Counted from the first letter of the stretch, positions 13,028 through 26,176 are shown. The stretch: DNA of 64,000 bases from Carallia brachiata (GCA_021464245.1 JADCRB010000008.1:238302-302301); one strand, 5' to 3'. Made by a program: numbers and translations. The notes: generated by a model from the sequence alone, not told the origin.

Positions 13028-14227
13028 TTTCCTTTGTGATCTACCTTGCTATCTCGAAATTTACAGTCATCCCGAATTGGATTTATATGTGTAATGTTTT
13101 ATTATTGCATTCAATCAAATATTAAAGACAATTTTTATTCACACAAACAAATAGACTTCATACATGCACAATACAAAGTATAAATGGGCTCTAGAAATTT
13201 GTTTGTGCGTGTATAAGGTTCTTTTGGTGTGTAGATAACAACTCCCGATATTTTATCTCCAGATGTTAAATTGTTAAAAAGAATAAGCTACAGTGTTGGG
13301 CCACGGCCTGCAGTGCTTTGATTTCACAAGATGACGTGTTTATGCAATGGATCTATATTTTTATTTAAACGTTTTGTTGTTGTTGTTGTTGTTGCAAACA
13401 ATGGTCATAGAGTGATTAGTAATATTAACAAAATCCAGAGAGTACATTTTAACATTTTGTACACTAAGGCTTCTAACGTGGGAAGTTTGTAACTTCTCTA
13501 CTACTCCTACTTAGAATTCTTCCTAATGGCCAATCTCTTTTGTGTTTTGGCGATGAAAACAAATTTGAGAAATTTCTTCCCACATATCAACATTTTGTCA
13601 CGCTTGTAAACATCGTGTCTAAAATGCCAAGTTGTTACGAGAACATCGTGGAGCAAGTTTTTCTCCCACATAGAAAGTAAACAAAGTGTACGAAGGCCAT
13701 GGGTATAGTATGTTCACTACTTCAAAATTTGTCAAATCAATTCTAACATTGTGTTTGAGAGATGAAAAACATGCTAACATAGAATAGTTAGCGGGAGACT
13801 CGATCGAGTCCACGTGGGATTTCCATCTTGTTTTTAGCTGCTAACGTGAAATGAAAGCAGCAGCGTGTTACTTCAGATGGATTCTTTTGCAAAGGAAGGG
13901 GCTTTTCGTCTTTGGATTTGATGCTTTTGACTTTTGCACTGTCACACACATAGCAAACTTCTCTTTTTGGATTTAAAGATTGGTCTCCCGCATTCACGTG
14001 GTTTGCTTCCTGAGCTATCACACGTACTCTTCAACTTTAGGAGAAATTTCTAAAGGGTTGTGAACGGAGAAAGATGCCTCATTTAATGGGACCCGAGTCG
14101 AACATCCCCATTCATGATTAGGGTGTGTTAGGGACTAGCTTTTACTTGTTAATTGTGCTTATATTTTATATCCAAAAAGCCTTGAATAGGCAGACAAGAT
14201 TTCCTGTTATATTTATAATAGATTTAC
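13028..14227. other. Intergenic DNA after the CASP-like gene
   Basis: Contains the 3' side of the CASP-like gene, with AT-rich DNA (aatcaaatattaaag near 13109) that could serve for polyadenylation. A (TTG)n run sits at about 13375-13395. No gene was recognised. Confidence 0.4.
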
Positions 14228-14545
14228 ACGTATTGATGTTAGTATAACATCAATCTAATAAATATTTCTGAAATTTTAGTGTCTTGTCAAAAAAATCACA
14301 AATTTGTATAAAGAATGACAAAATGTGCAACAAGTATGATAAAATGTACAACAAAAAATTATTAGTAACTTATTACATTTTTTTACAGTTTGTTGCACAT
14401 TATGTCATGATTAAGGCCATTTTATCATTCTTGTTACATGCTCCATCATTTTGAACGAGAAATTTATTTTTTAAACAAACTAGTAAGTGATTTTTAAATT
14501 AAATTGACGTAATGCTCATATCAACGTGGTGTTAATCAGTACGGA
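14228..14545. mobile_element. Hairpin-type MITE with nested inverted repeats
   Basis: The left end (ttacacgtattgatgttag) and the reverse complement of the right end (ttaacaccacgttgatatga) are imperfect terminal inverted repeats of about 30 bases. Inside, tgcaacaagtatgataaaat near 14327-14346 is matched by its near reverse complement attttatcattcttgttaca near 14419-14438, and a second arm pair around tgtgcaac gives a long hairpin. There is no coding capacity. A clean target-site duplication was not identified, so the ends are approximate. Confidence 0.5.
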
Positions 14546-15616
14546 CCACATGTTTTTAGATGCCGCATCATATTCAGAGAACATGTAAATTCGAAGAAGC
14601 TTGTATTTGTTGCAAATAGCACCTTTCTTACCTTTATTCTCACCTCAGTATGTAACATGTTGCGAGCCACAGTTTCTTGCTCACTTTTTGTTTGTTATAC
14701 TTTCCACAGCGCTTCTTTGTAGAGGTAACAAGTACGCAACTTCTATGCAATTGCTAACAAAGGATATTTCCAATTTTTATGTCCACAATGCAATTGAGAG
14801 ATGCTTATTGCAAAAAAAGCACAAAATTAGAGAGACCATCCTCAATTTATCCTTATGTTTTAATAATGTCAAAAGCCAATGAGCTGACACTTTCATATAT
14901 TATGGACTTTTGGGTCCTTACATATGGTATCAACATTCTCGCCATGAGATTATAATACTCTAATTTTGCTACACAGTTTGAAAAAAATAAAATTGCGTCT
15001 CTACTAAAAATCTACACTTGTTATGATGTGATAACAAATGCTAACTTACAGAGAAGTGACAACTATCCAATTATAAGTTATTATAGGAGAGTTTTCTTGT
15101 GATTCTAGTGAGATGAGTGGTGAATAAGTATCTTTTTTGTATTTAAATAATGTAAGAGTTTAAGGGCAATCCACATTACATTGATTCGCATGCATGCCTT
15201 GCGTTTTATCTCAATATTCCTCCTAGCCTTTTGATACACATATGTTTAGGTCTCTCATTGCAATTATTAGCAAAATTATTGTGGGTGTTTTCATCCATGC
15301 TCAATTTTTTGATCCCTTGGCACACCACCATGGCTTTTAGATTCTTGTCTTTGAGATTGGTTGGCCTGCTACCTTGGATTGAAGTTGAAAGGCGCACATG
15401 GAGTCTAAAATGTCATCTTATCTAAAAAAAAAAAAAAGGCGTACATTACAACTAAAGAGATCAAAAAGAAAAGGGATGAAAAGACAAGGAGAACAACCCA
15501 CGCATTTTGTCTCTCCATAGATAACTGCACTTCGAACCCCATTTGTGCTTTTTTTTTTTTTTTTTTTCCACTTCTGGCAGCGAAGAATAAACGAATCATT
15601 CAGAAAAAAAAAGGTG

Positions 15617-15655
15617 GTTATTTTTTTGGGGGTGGGGTGGGGGAGGGGGGGGGGG
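15617..15655 (+). repeat. Poly(T)-poly(G) tract with G-quadruplex potential
   Basis: A T run is followed by G runs of 5, 4, 5 and 12 separated by one or two bases. This spacing fits a G-quadruplex on the plus strand. It may equally be replication slippage or a sequencing-prone site. Confidence 0.6.
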
Positions 15656-15694
15656 ATTGTTATTAGGTCCTTCAAGGAACAATTCTGAGTATTA

Positions 15695-15795
15695 ACTTAA
15701 ATAATCATGAGTATTATTGGTTCAACGTGTAGTCAGAAGTTCGACTCTTACCACACTTCTCTCTCTTAAAATAAAAAAAGAAAAAAGAAAAAAGA
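15695..15795 (+). mobile_element. SINE-like remnant
   Basis: A tRNA-like B-box (agaagttcgactctta) is followed after about 40 bases by an A-rich tail (aaaataaaaaaagaaaaaag). An A-box could lie in attattggttcaacgtgtag. The layout fits a short tRNA-derived SINE on the plus strand, but it is too degenerate to name. Confidence 0.35.
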
Positions 15796-17098
15796 AACAG
15801 TTCCTATAATAAGCACAAGCAGAAACAGATCGTGAGGAGGAGATGCGGGTTGGCATGGCCAGCCAACCTTTTAGTTTTCTAAGAAATTGACAAAAGTTTC
15901 CAAACAACTCCATCAACATCTAGCTTTTTAATTTTTATTTATTTGTCACATCTCCGCTAAGATTGAAACTTGCAACATACATCACCTCTTCTTGGCTGAC
16001 AGTATACCTTCTTGTTATTTTATGTTCGTTATATTGTGTGTGCGTTTGGTCTTGCGTGGGAAACACATTTATCCACCCCCCAGTCAAGTACACTGAAGTT
16101 CAAAAAAATCAACATAGATGAAACTGCTCAGAAATTTCCTCAGTACGTGTCAGATAGAAAACAACTGTCTCTAATCTTTGGTACATGCGAGGTTAAGATT
16201 ATTACTAATTTACTATAATTGATCCTAGTCATTATGGCCAACATTGCTATAATTATCGTCATGCACTACAAATTACAATCTCAGAATCAAGACGTTGTGG
16301 AATGTGATTTAAAACTTTGTCGCTAGGAATTCTCAGGAGTGTGATAATACAGCAGTAAGTAAGAATAAAGAAGCAAATAAAACCCAAATTTTAACATGGT
16401 TCACCTTTTTCAAGTACGGCAATGTCCAGGATCAACTCGAGCAACCAATCGACTAGCCTAAACTATTTTTACAACTATCTAGTAATATTAAGAACCTGCA
16501 CATTATACAACATAAACCTCATACTTCTTTCGAGTATTAAAACATATAAGACCTCTAAGACGAAGATGTAATTTTTTAATCACTAGAACCACATCTAGTA
16601 TTGAAAGATTGTACCTATTATAGGCGTCATGAGCCGCGCTATTAGACCCATAATTCAAAGCAACCGTTGACAAATTTAACCAATATTAATGTCAATAACT
16701 CACAGTTCACATAGTGCAAAGTCTTTACATAATTTTTAAATTCGACTCCTTATCACGTTTGGTAAGAGATACGTTGTAAAGCCATAACCTCACAAGACAA
16801 TAATCTCGCACCTGGGCTAAAATACATGTATTATTTTTTTTTAGAAGAACATGTATTATTGCCAACTATTACAAACCTCATCACACAGCTAATTTATTTG
16901 AACAATTACATGTACTTTTCTCTTGAATTACCGTCAAGTAGCCCGATAGTTTAGCTTCATAATAAAGCTACTTATTCAATTTGATGAAAAAAATAGAGCA
17001 CCCATGATGAGAAAATAAAAGGAAATTGCTAGATAACTTTAACAAACGCGCATGGAAGCTTGTAATTAAGGATTTGGCGTACTACAGTTGATGCGTGG

Positions 17099-17124
17099 TA
17101 TATATATATATATATATATATATT
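17099..17124. repeat. (TA)n microsatellite
   Basis: About twelve uninterrupted TA repeats. Confidence 0.9.
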
Positions 17125-19279
17125 AGCCCATAGTAAAAACAAAACAACTAGATTAAATTAAAAATGTGCATGGCCATGCCCAACATCATAAAGCTCTCTT
17201 GATCATCGTCAACTTAATTTGTCAAGGAACTTTGGATACAATATTGGTGAACAAGATACGTTTGTTTTGAGAGAAAAAGTTGTTCTATGCTTGGCTGGAT
17301 CAGAGACATCTCTTACGTTTGATTGTACATAGGCACCAATGCAACAATAGACAATAACGAAAGAAAGGAAAAAGAGGAGGCAATGGAGAAGGGGATATTC
17401 TAGTAGCAACATGATAACACGAGAGACATATGGCTTCAATGATAACTTACTTCCAAAAGAAAACAATAAATATTATTGACAGAGCAGAGATTAATAATTA
17501 AGGATGTAGAGAGCCCTTCGAGACAAGACCAATTAAGTACTATTCGGGCTTTTGCCACATTGAGCTCCTGTATCTTTCTTTCTAATAAACGCACTACCGA
17601 TTCATGAATGGATAGAGGTGAGTTGTCTTGGGTAAAATAAATGTGAATGATATGATACGATCGTAATATTTATAATTCACATAATTAGTTGTAACTATAT
17701 ATTGAATATATATAGTAATGCGATGTAATAATTTTTTTTTAGCCTCCCTAGAAGATACGTTGCATTTGGCAATTGTGTTTTGTGATCCCTTGATGTTTCC
17801 AAACTGCAAGTGACGAAAATGACAAGGGAAACTCCTGAAAAAAAAAATGGAAGCTCCAAGGAGCCAAGGAGGTAGAGCGTGTAGTTAAAAAAAAGGTCCG
17901 GGCTGGGGATTGGGGGACCAAATGTAAGATAGTTTGACAATCACCCCCGACCCGACAGGGGGAAGATGCTTGAAGCATCAGTCCAACTATTTTTCCATGA
18001 CGTTGACAGTTGTGCATCACATTGGGTCCCATTTGATTGGTGGGCCCTCTGCACGTCTTGGCATTGGGCGAAGCATACGTGGAATGCATCTAGTGGCTTC
18101 CCTCTTATCTTTGTCAGATGGGACAAAACATAGACAATAAATTCTTATTCTTATACTCATTGAATCTGGTTGGGTAAACAAAAAAAAAAGATCGGATTGA
18201 CGTGGCGTAATTTAAACTATTAACAACTATTTGAATTAGTAATTTTGTAACAATTTCATATATTTTTATATTAATAACTACGGTTTGATCTCTTGTATTG
18301 GTGATCTTCTTTGATATACGCTAACATATGCTAGGAATTTTTTTAGATATAAGTAATGATGTATCATGTTGGGAGTCAGCTTGGTAATAGCAGAACTACA
18401 CTTGACTTTATTGATATTCGAATAGTGAGTCAATTCTTTCAAAAATAGGTAAAGAAGACACGACAATGGCCAAATTTGATAATTAACATATTCTGATAAA
18501 TCTTTTTCCTTCTATAAAAAAAAAATTAAAACTATTAATCAGGATAGTCATTAGTTCATGGTAATTAAATACAAATGACGGATCCGATTGCACCGTATCT
18601 ACTAGGTCTAACGTTTTTCCCTCTCCCTGACTTTTTTGAAGAAGTCCATATAAGTCCAAATTTAAATGGGAGATTTGCGTAAAGGGGAAAATAAAATAGT
18701 TGTTAAGTAAACAGCTTTGGCTCTTTAGATTTAGATAACTTTTCTCGTGTTATTTAACCTTATAACCTTATTGAACTTACATCAACTAGCGAAAAAAGAA
18801 AAACAGCTTCAAATATAACCCGTAGTTTTCCTCGATGTAACGCAGGAGATCCGTTTGCTTTTCTTTGAACAGTACTGCTGGAGATCCCACCTAAACGAAA
18901 TGAACAAAGATGAAACAGGCAAAGGCATCAGGGAATAGTGCACGAGGTTGACCCCTGGCAAAATGCTTATGTCACCGAAAATGAGAAAAAAACCAGTAAA
19001 ATGCTTATGTGCTGGTGTTTGCTTAATTTTAAGGATATCTAATTTTTTTTTTAGCAAACTTTCAGGTTTTGTGGTATTTAAAATTAATTTAGTAGTTAGT
19101 TTATAATAATCTTTTTTAGTATTTTAATAGAATAAAAATTCAACTTACATCTGATGTGCTCATTTGATTTAATTAGGATTCAACACATATTATGCTTCAC
19201 TCAATTCTTACTACGATTGTTTACCTACATTTAAAATCCGTGCAATCACACAATCTTTATGCTAGTGATGAATAATATA

Positions 19280-19545
19280 ATGAAATTGCTATTTTAAAGA
19301 TATCAAATCTTAGTATATAGGAGATATACTAATAATTCTTATTCAATCTTTTTTTTTTCTTTCAATAACGGAGTTTGTATATTTGAAGATAACAAATCTT
19401 AAATACTATATGAGTTGAGATTTTTTATATTAAAATATCAAATTTTAATGTCACAAAAACTAGAAGTATTTATATTAGAGATATCAAATCTTAATATCAC
19501 AAAATTAATAATTTCTTATATTAAAAATAACAAATCTTAATTTTA
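19280..19545. repeat. Degenerate tandem repeat, unit about 47 bp
   Basis: The phrase agatatcaaatcttaatat recurs, with changes, near 19295, 19386, 19430, 19476 and 19526. Spacing is about 43-51 bases for the last four, so they look like eroded tandem copies. The unit is AT-rich and has no coding potential. Confidence 0.5.
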
Positions 19546-19703
19546 CTGTGTGAACCTAAAATAAAGAGCCTTTTGTTTCTTTGCTGGGGATGTTTTTCCT
19601 TTCTGGTCCATATCTTTCTTCTTGCGGGATCAAGTTTCCATCGAAGTGATTGGCCCCCTCTCTCTCTATCACCTTTCTTTTTCTGATAAATAAGAAGCTT
19701 TTT

Positions 19704-19767
19704 CATTAATTAAAAAGTCAATAAATAGAGAACCTTTTTTCATTAATTAAAAAGTCAATAAATAGAG
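19704..19767. repeat. Direct duplication, period 37 bp
   Basis: cattaattaaaaagtcaata followed by aatagag occurs at 19704-19730 and again, identical, at 19741-19767. Confidence 0.8.
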
Positions 19768-20280
19768 GATACGACAGTGTAATAAAGGCAAGTTTTTTCA
19801 CTTTTAAATTACGAGATATATTAATTTAATTCTGTTTATAGGGAGTCGAGTTAATTTAATATCAAATGTAAAGATTAAAAAAATTTGAGTTAATAGTATA
19901 TATATAACTGACGGTGAGTTTTGGAAGTCCATCCAATCACTGATATAGTTAAATTTCCTCTCCAAATCTAATTAGACCAAAAAAGAAAAAAAAGTTAGAA
20001 CCAATTAAAAAAATTTAAATAAGATTTTAGTTTTTAGAAATATATGCATCCGCTTGAATAATAAATTTGTGAGCTTTATTACGTAGATATATTTTAAATA
20101 GTACTAAAGTGATTATATAATTTATTTAATAATATTTAATAATTTATCTATTTTTTTAAAATAAAATTTACCATATTATTTTGATCTCATTGTTATCCCA
20201 CTTAGAATCTTACCAAGTATTTCCTTAAATTCGTGGATGTCATTATTGATAAGGATGGAAGCCTTCCTTTTTGAAGAAGC

Positions 20281-20615
20281 TTATTGAGGAGAGCGAGTCT
20301 ACAATAAAATGAGGATAAAGTGTTGCAGGAAAGAAAGAAGAAAGCTGCTGAGAGAAAAAAGCTGAAAATTTTAAAGCCTAAAGAAAGCTGATAACCGAAA
20401 GGAGAAGAAAAAAAGAAGAGATCTTGTTTCCTTCCTCATGCTTTCTGGTAGTGATCTCCCAGTGCCTTAGCTCTAGCCTTTTCTCCCCCCCGCCCCCCCA
20501 TATGCCTCCCTCCCAATTTCCCAGTTATTTACTTTATCAGAGAGAGAAGGAGAAGACATAGATCATTGTAAAGTTTATTGCTTTATAACTTTGCTGTTAT
20601 AATAATTAGGTTTAT
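20281..20615 (+). promoter_or_regulatory. Probable promoter and leader of the IDD gene
   Basis: The 330 bases before the IDD start codon are strikingly purine-rich (GAAAG, GAGAGAAAAA blocks), followed by a C-rich stretch at 20487-20498, then a GA-rich block at 20538-20555. Such purine/GA tracts are common in plant core promoters and leaders. No convincing TATA box was found. An in-frame stop (TAG) at 20607 shows that the coding frame cannot start further upstream. Confidence 0.4.
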
Positions 20616-23491
20616 ATGTCTTACTTAATCAAAACAAAGGCAGAAACAGAAGCAGTGCCCAGAAAAAGAAATCAGCCCATGTTAGCCAATAACAATTCCT
20701 CCCCGGCTCCTCCTTCTTCTGAGCCATTTTCATGCTTGGAAACTGGGATCAACAACAATAAAAGGAAAAGAAGACCAGCAGGAACTCCAGGTACTACCTA
20801 CATGAATTATGATGGCTCGTGCCCTATAATATGCTTTATCCGTTCTTGCGTTTTAGACAATAACTTAAACTTTTGGGTTGAATAGCTTCCTGATTTTATG
20901 AATTAATGATGGCTCGTGGCCAATAATATGATTTATTAGTTGTTGTGTTTCAGCTAACAGTTTAAACTTTTGAGTTAAATAGTTTTTGGATTTCATGAAT
21001 TGGTTTTCATATGCTTTGGTGGGTGTAATTAATTGTTTGATGTATTTAGTAGATCCGGATGCAGAAGTGGTATCTCTATCTCCAAAAACGCTGTTGGAGT
21101 CTGATCGTTACGTGTGCGAGATCTGCAACCAAGGGTTTCAAAGGGATCAAAACCTCCAGATGCATCGCCGGCGGCATAAGGTTCCGTGGAAGCTGGTGAA
21201 GCGGGAGGCTACTACTACTCCGGCGGTCAGAAAGCGGGTTTTCGTGTGCCCGGAGCCTACTTGCTTGCACCACGACCCGTGCCACGCGCTGGGGGACCTT
21301 GTTGGGATAAAGAAGCATTTCAGAAGAAAGCACAGCAATCACAAGCAGTGGGTCTGCCAGAGATGCTCTAAAGGCTATGCAGTTCAGTCAGATTACAAGG
21401 CCCATCTCAAGACCTGTGGCACCAGAGGCCATTCCTGTGACTGTGGCCGTGTTTTCTCAAGGTAAAAGGTCAATCGAATCAACTTTCCTTTTTTTTTTTT
21501 AATCTTGGAAGGTTTAAATATAAGAAAATATAAGGAAGCAGTATAGCAAAGAATTTGATTACATCTTTGATAAATAAGGTTGATAACCACTCAATCCAAT
21601 GCGAGATTTGAATCAACCTATTAGAATCATATATTATTATGACTTTTTCCTTCTTTATTATTATTATCTTTTTCTTTCAATCTTTATCTATGTTTCTAAG
21701 TATAAGTTTTTCTTGAGTGGTGGGGTTGTGGACTTTTATTTCTAAGTGGGGTTGTGGACTTGGCTACTTCTTTGCAACTCTTTTTCATTTGGGTATGCTT
21801 ATCTCATCAAATCTAACTCCATGACAATTTTTTCATATTTCAAAGCGTTTTGTTTTTCTCCCCCTACTTTGGTTTGCCTTGAAAAGGAAAAAGGAGAGAA
21901 CCCAACAATGGAAGATAGCCAAAAAAACAAAATAATATTTTCAAATGCATAAAAAATGATAATAATAAGCACTAATAACAATAATAATATTAATATTAAT
22001 AATAATAGTCACAAAAATAGACATTTTTTTGAGTTTGACTGAAGGAATTTAATCCAGCTTTTAACAACTGTTTATTGGCAGTTGTTGAACGCGGTTCCCA
22101 AATTCAGTTGCCAAATGCCGTTGGCATTTTTGCTGTTTGATATTCTTTTTGGCAGCTCGTCGATACCCAAAATAGTTCCTTCCACATCCGATGCGAACTT
22201 CGACGCGTCTGTGTGATAAGCTCCGTTTTGTTATAATATAATAAGATTTTGCTGCAGGGATGGAGAATTTAGATGGCTATGAGTTTTACTTTTTCTTAAA
22301 AAAAATCTGACATGTATATATAATTAAGTACAATATATACATAACATTTTTTAAGACTTCACATTTTATCTTAAATATATATGGACATTGTATTTTAACT
22401 ATATGATCTCGATATTTTTTTCAAACCAAAAAAAAAATCTGTGGGACCCTTTACCTGTCTCCTCTCTTTGTCTTCTTCACTCGTCTTCCAATTTTTTTTT
22501 TATGATAATAGTTGTTAGATGTAAATCTATAGTCCCACTATTGATCACATTGCAAGACTACTAAAATGTACATGTGACGGTTATATATAGTATAACATAT
22601 AGATGCAAATTCTGTCCGCAATAATTTACATACAGGGGGATGTATATTTTTTTATGTAAAGAAAGACGCATATCATGTAATTTTTGAATTTTTTACTATG
22701 CTTGCAGACACTTAGCTTTAATACTGCTTTATCAAACTCTCAATCCAAGTCAAGTGATCCATGTCTGATTTTTCTCCTCTTATAGAGTCGAAAGTTTCAT
22801 AGAGCACCAAGATTCTTGTAACCCGGGGCGCCTCCGATCTGACTCACAGTCACTCCAGCCTGTATGCCTGTCCAGAGCTGGTTCAAGCTCAAGCACTTCC
22901 AGTGATACCAATTTCAGCACCACTCCTTGGCAGCCTCTATTAGTGACCCCAAAGCCAAAAACTGGTGCAGTGTTCTTCACCCCCAATTCTACTGTTGATA
23001 AGAATAAGATAGATTATAATTTGGACCTCCAGCTTTCGACAACATCAAGTGCCCCTGAGGCCCCAGTTTCTCCTAAAAGAAACGATAATCATCCCACTCG
23101 ACTGGAACTCTCAATTGGGTGGGCATCAAACGATCCAAATATGACATATACGACGAGAGATTCAGGTGAAAGTTCCCATATGGAGAGTAAAAATAACGGC
23201 GAGAAGCATTTGTCTGAGTCCAGGATTATAATAGAACAAGCACGCGAACAGTTTAGGCACGTCATGGCAGAGAGGGCCTATGCCGAAGATGCAAGACAAC
23301 ACGCAAAAAGGCAGCTTGAGTTGGCAGAACAAGAGTTTGCTAACGCCAAGGGAATTAGGCAAAAAGCTTTGGCTGAGTTAGGCAAGGCACAGGCTTTAAA
23401 AGACCATGCAATAAAACAAATCAATTCTACTATTCTGGAGATCACTTGCCACACCTGCAAACAGCAATTCCAAGCAAGAAACCCCAGATGA
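20616..23491 (+). CDS. INDETERMINATE-domain C2H2 zinc-finger transcription factor (SGR5/IDD14-16 clade)
   Basis: Nuclear DNA-binding regulator. Three exons, 20616-20790, 21053-21461 and 22786-23491, join in phase to 429 codons; a second Met at 20679 (MLANN) would give 408 and matches the start I recall for IDD14 better. The basic nuclear-localisation stretch NNKRKRRPAGTP precedes the ID domain. Four fingers follow: C2H2 at CEICNQGF...HRRRH, C2H2 at CPEPTCLHHDPC...HFRRKH, C2HC at CQRCSKGY...HLKTC, and C2HC at CDCGRVFSR...HQDSC. The C-terminal third is helical and charged (EQAREQFRHVMAERAYAEDA, AEQEF) and ends with ITCHTCKQQFQARNP, a signature of the SGR5/IDD15 clade. Arabidopsis members act in shoot gravitropism, branch angle and auxin transport. 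The finger region has higher GC than its surroundings. Which of IDD14, 15 or 16 it is needs a tree. Confidence 0.93.
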
Positions 23492-26176
23492 GAACTCTTG
23501 GTATTTTGACTTATATTTCCTCTGCTTGAACAGAAGGATTAGTCAAGTGCTCTAATTAGTAATTTCTAACCCACAAAAGCAAGAATTTTGTTATTTTCCA
23601 CTCCAGTCTGGTATTGCCGATAATGCAAAGTTGCAAACCGGTTGTCATTAAATTAAATGGGATTTTTTCAGGTTGATCACCTGGGTATCTGCCATAGTAT
23701 CTTGGTCATTAATTTTGGTTTTTCTTTTCTTTTTTTTTTTTTTTTTTGAGCGAAAAAGAAGAAAGATTGTATTATGAGATGGAAAGAGCTGGTACATCCT
23801 TGTCAATCAAGAAGAAAATATCAGGACAAGTCTCTCTAGTACAGACAGGATGTCCAACTGCTAGTAAAGCCTTTTTTTTTTTTTTGACAAAGGCGCATTA
23901 ATTTTGGTTATATCATCATACATGAAAAAAGCTCCAATGATGGGTTTTCACGAATTCAATGAATGATATGCTTGGATATATAGCGCAGAAGTGTCTCTTC
24001 ATGATAAATTTACAATAAAGAGTGCATTCATTACGTGTTCCCTGCTCTGAATTCACTGGAACTATTTGATTGCATAATTAAGTTCAGAAAAATCACGCAT
24101 CTCTGATCCTCAACTTTTTGTTGTTTTCATGTTTTGGATTTTATGTTTGGACTACTCGGATTATATGTTTGTAAATTGAGGTCAAGAATATTTTTTTTTG
24201 TAAAAAAGATGGTAGTTTATTATTGTAGAGAACGCATATGAGAAATAAAATTGAGAGAGAGTGCTTGTGAGGAATATAATTGAGATTTAAATTACAGACT
24301 TTTCAATTAAAAATACGTATTTATAACTATTTCAACTAAAGTGAATCCTCAATAAAGACCAAGATTCAGGAACATCAAGGCGATAGGTCTCCAGCATTAA
24401 AGAACACTACTAACTAAAATTTCTAACTAAAAACATTTAAAGATACAATTGCAAAGCCACGGCATAGAGCCATAGAGTGAGAGAAAGGAAGAGAGAAACC
24501 AGATGTTCCCTTTTATCTCTTGGTTGCAGTGGTCTTTCCCCAATAAATATGAATGCAAAAGCAGCTTATATTTCAGTGCCACAGTCGTAAGGTTTAATGA
24601 TAAGATCACTCGTCCCTTGTCCCCAAGCACAGAGATACAAATAAACTCCATTCATCAATGTCTTTGATGATCTTTCTCTGTGCATCAGAATCAGAACAAT
24701 TGGCAAAGTTGGGGACTGATCGGACATGTGGGGGCGCAGCTGCTGCAATGCTGCAGCATAGCACATAGCTAGCATAGCATAGCATCTTTCCATTTTATCA
24801 AAGACCATCCAAAGCTTTTCCCTTTTTTTTTTTCAAACAAAGCCTGAATCTTGGCATGCGTCTGTGAATATCTGTTCTTCCTTCATGATTCAAAGCAATA
24901 CCCAAAACGCAAAGTGAGCTTTTCTAACAAGCGGACCTATATTGTACAATCATGTCCCCGTTTGATAAGGCTGCAAATGTGGACCTATAAATATACATTA
25001 GTTGTAATTCTTGCATTTTTTCCATATATAATAATCAACAGTCATGATTGTGTCAATTTGTCATATTTCTTTCTGTAATGAAATTCATGCAGTTATACAT
25101 TGAAAGATTAAAAGATATGCAATTACATAAAGTTCACATATTGTACCTATTTGTGTTCATGTAACATTTCGGGTCTACATTTCAAAAAGGCTACATTTCG
25201 GATCTATAGTTCACTTTATTTGATCAGTATACTGAAGGGCGAAAGTCTACAAAATCTCTGGCCTAAGGGCAAGCCAAATGCATAAATTTCTACCATATGC
25301 ATCTGAATGTGCATGGGTGATATTATTGATCTCCCACACACAACCAGATAAAATACAAATGAAAAATGTTTGGCAGTTCCGTTAAGAAAACTTTACAGTA
25401 ATAATAAAGTGATATTAAATGTTAAATGATTAAATTCATCTAAAAAACTATAAATTATTAAATATCGTTAAATGAACTGTATTGCTACTTATTTCTACAT
25501 ATTTAAAACTCTGTAGTGTTATTGAATGCAAATATTGAAACCGCGTTGATGTATTTTATTTCTACATATTTAAAACTATGTAGTGTTATTGAATGCAAAT
25601 ATTGAAACAGCGTTGATGTATTTTAAAAGTTGCATAACTTGAATCAATTTCTTAATTGACAAAAAAAAAAAAAGTCAGAACTTCATAACAGAACTTCAGA
25701 AAGTCATCAAAAAGCATGTAAATTGAGACTGCATTGATGTATCTTCAAAAGTTGCAGAACTTTGAATTAATTAGTAGTAATAAAAGCTACAGGACCCAAA
25801 AAAAGGGTCAAGTTAAACGGTTTTACAGGTAAAAAACTCTTGTAATGAAGTCTCAGACTCCCACTCCAACAGCAACTACTTCGTAAATGTGTAGTCCCAA
25901 CTTCCAAGGTGAAACTCTTGGTTTTTTTTTCCCCAGAATTTTAACCGCCGGTTAGCCGGAGCAGGACTGGGGTCACCCCTACTGCTAGGTATCCTGTTGG
26001 TTTTGTTCAAAGGAAACCATAGTCCAATACTTCAATGATTATATCAGAAATAATTTACTTACATACTATTTCAATTCAGTTAAATTGTTTTCTTCCTCCT
26101 ACATGCAATGGAGAATTTTTGCCATCCCTAAATGGGGTTATCTCAATTGAATTTAACGAGTAGACACTCTGGCTCA
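23492..26176. other. Intergenic DNA between IDD and RRM genes
   Basis: Tail-to-tail interval, since the IDD gene reads right and the RRM gene reads left. It should hold both polyadenylation regions. T runs at 23728-23748 and 23873-23885 bracket a 130-bp segment of unknown nature. A minus-strand frame at 24566-24808 has no known domain. A 67-bp tandem duplication lies at 25491-25624. No gene was recognised. Confidence 0.4.
25491..25624. repeat. Tandem duplication, period 67 bp
   Basis: The unit starting atttctacatatttaaaact and ending cgttgatgtatttt occurs twice, with about two differences. A partial third copy (actgcattgatgtatcttca plus aaagttgcag) lies at 25727-25760. The near-identity of the first two suggests a recent event. 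Confidence 0.85.

Larger units (their letters stand above)
14546..17098. other. Intergenic DNA with SINE-like and G-rich tracts
   Basis: No supported gene. Short open frames at 14601-14882 and 15206-15425 have no recognisable domain. A T run followed by a G-rich block lies at 15617-15655. A SINE-like segment is at about 15695-15795. Confidence 0.4.
17125..20280. other. Intergenic DNA upstream of the IDD gene
   Basis: No gene was recognised. Open frames on both strands around 17934-18140 overlap each other and show no domain. A perfect 7-bp inverted repeat with a one-base spacer (gatgcttgaagcatc) sits near 17964. Degenerate tandem copies of a roughly 47-bp unit occupy 19280-19545, and a 37-bp direct duplication lies at 19704-19767. 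Confidence 0.4.

Noticed and set aside
14601..14882. 93-codon plus-strand frame with hydrophobic start
   Set aside because: No recognisable family, no TATA box or splice context, and composition like the AT-rich surroundings.
15206..15425. Overlapping frames on both strands of about 64 codons
   Set aside because: No domain on either strand and both are similar in length, as expected by chance.
17748..18140. Cluster of frames on both strands in a GC-richer patch
   Set aside because: Four frames compete over the same bases and none resembles a known protein; the openness follows from higher GC.
24566..24808. 80-codon minus-strand frame, and the repeated agcatagca phrases near 24770
   Set aside because: No homology seen. 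A microRNA precursor was considered, but no known mature microRNA or clear star strand could be matched.
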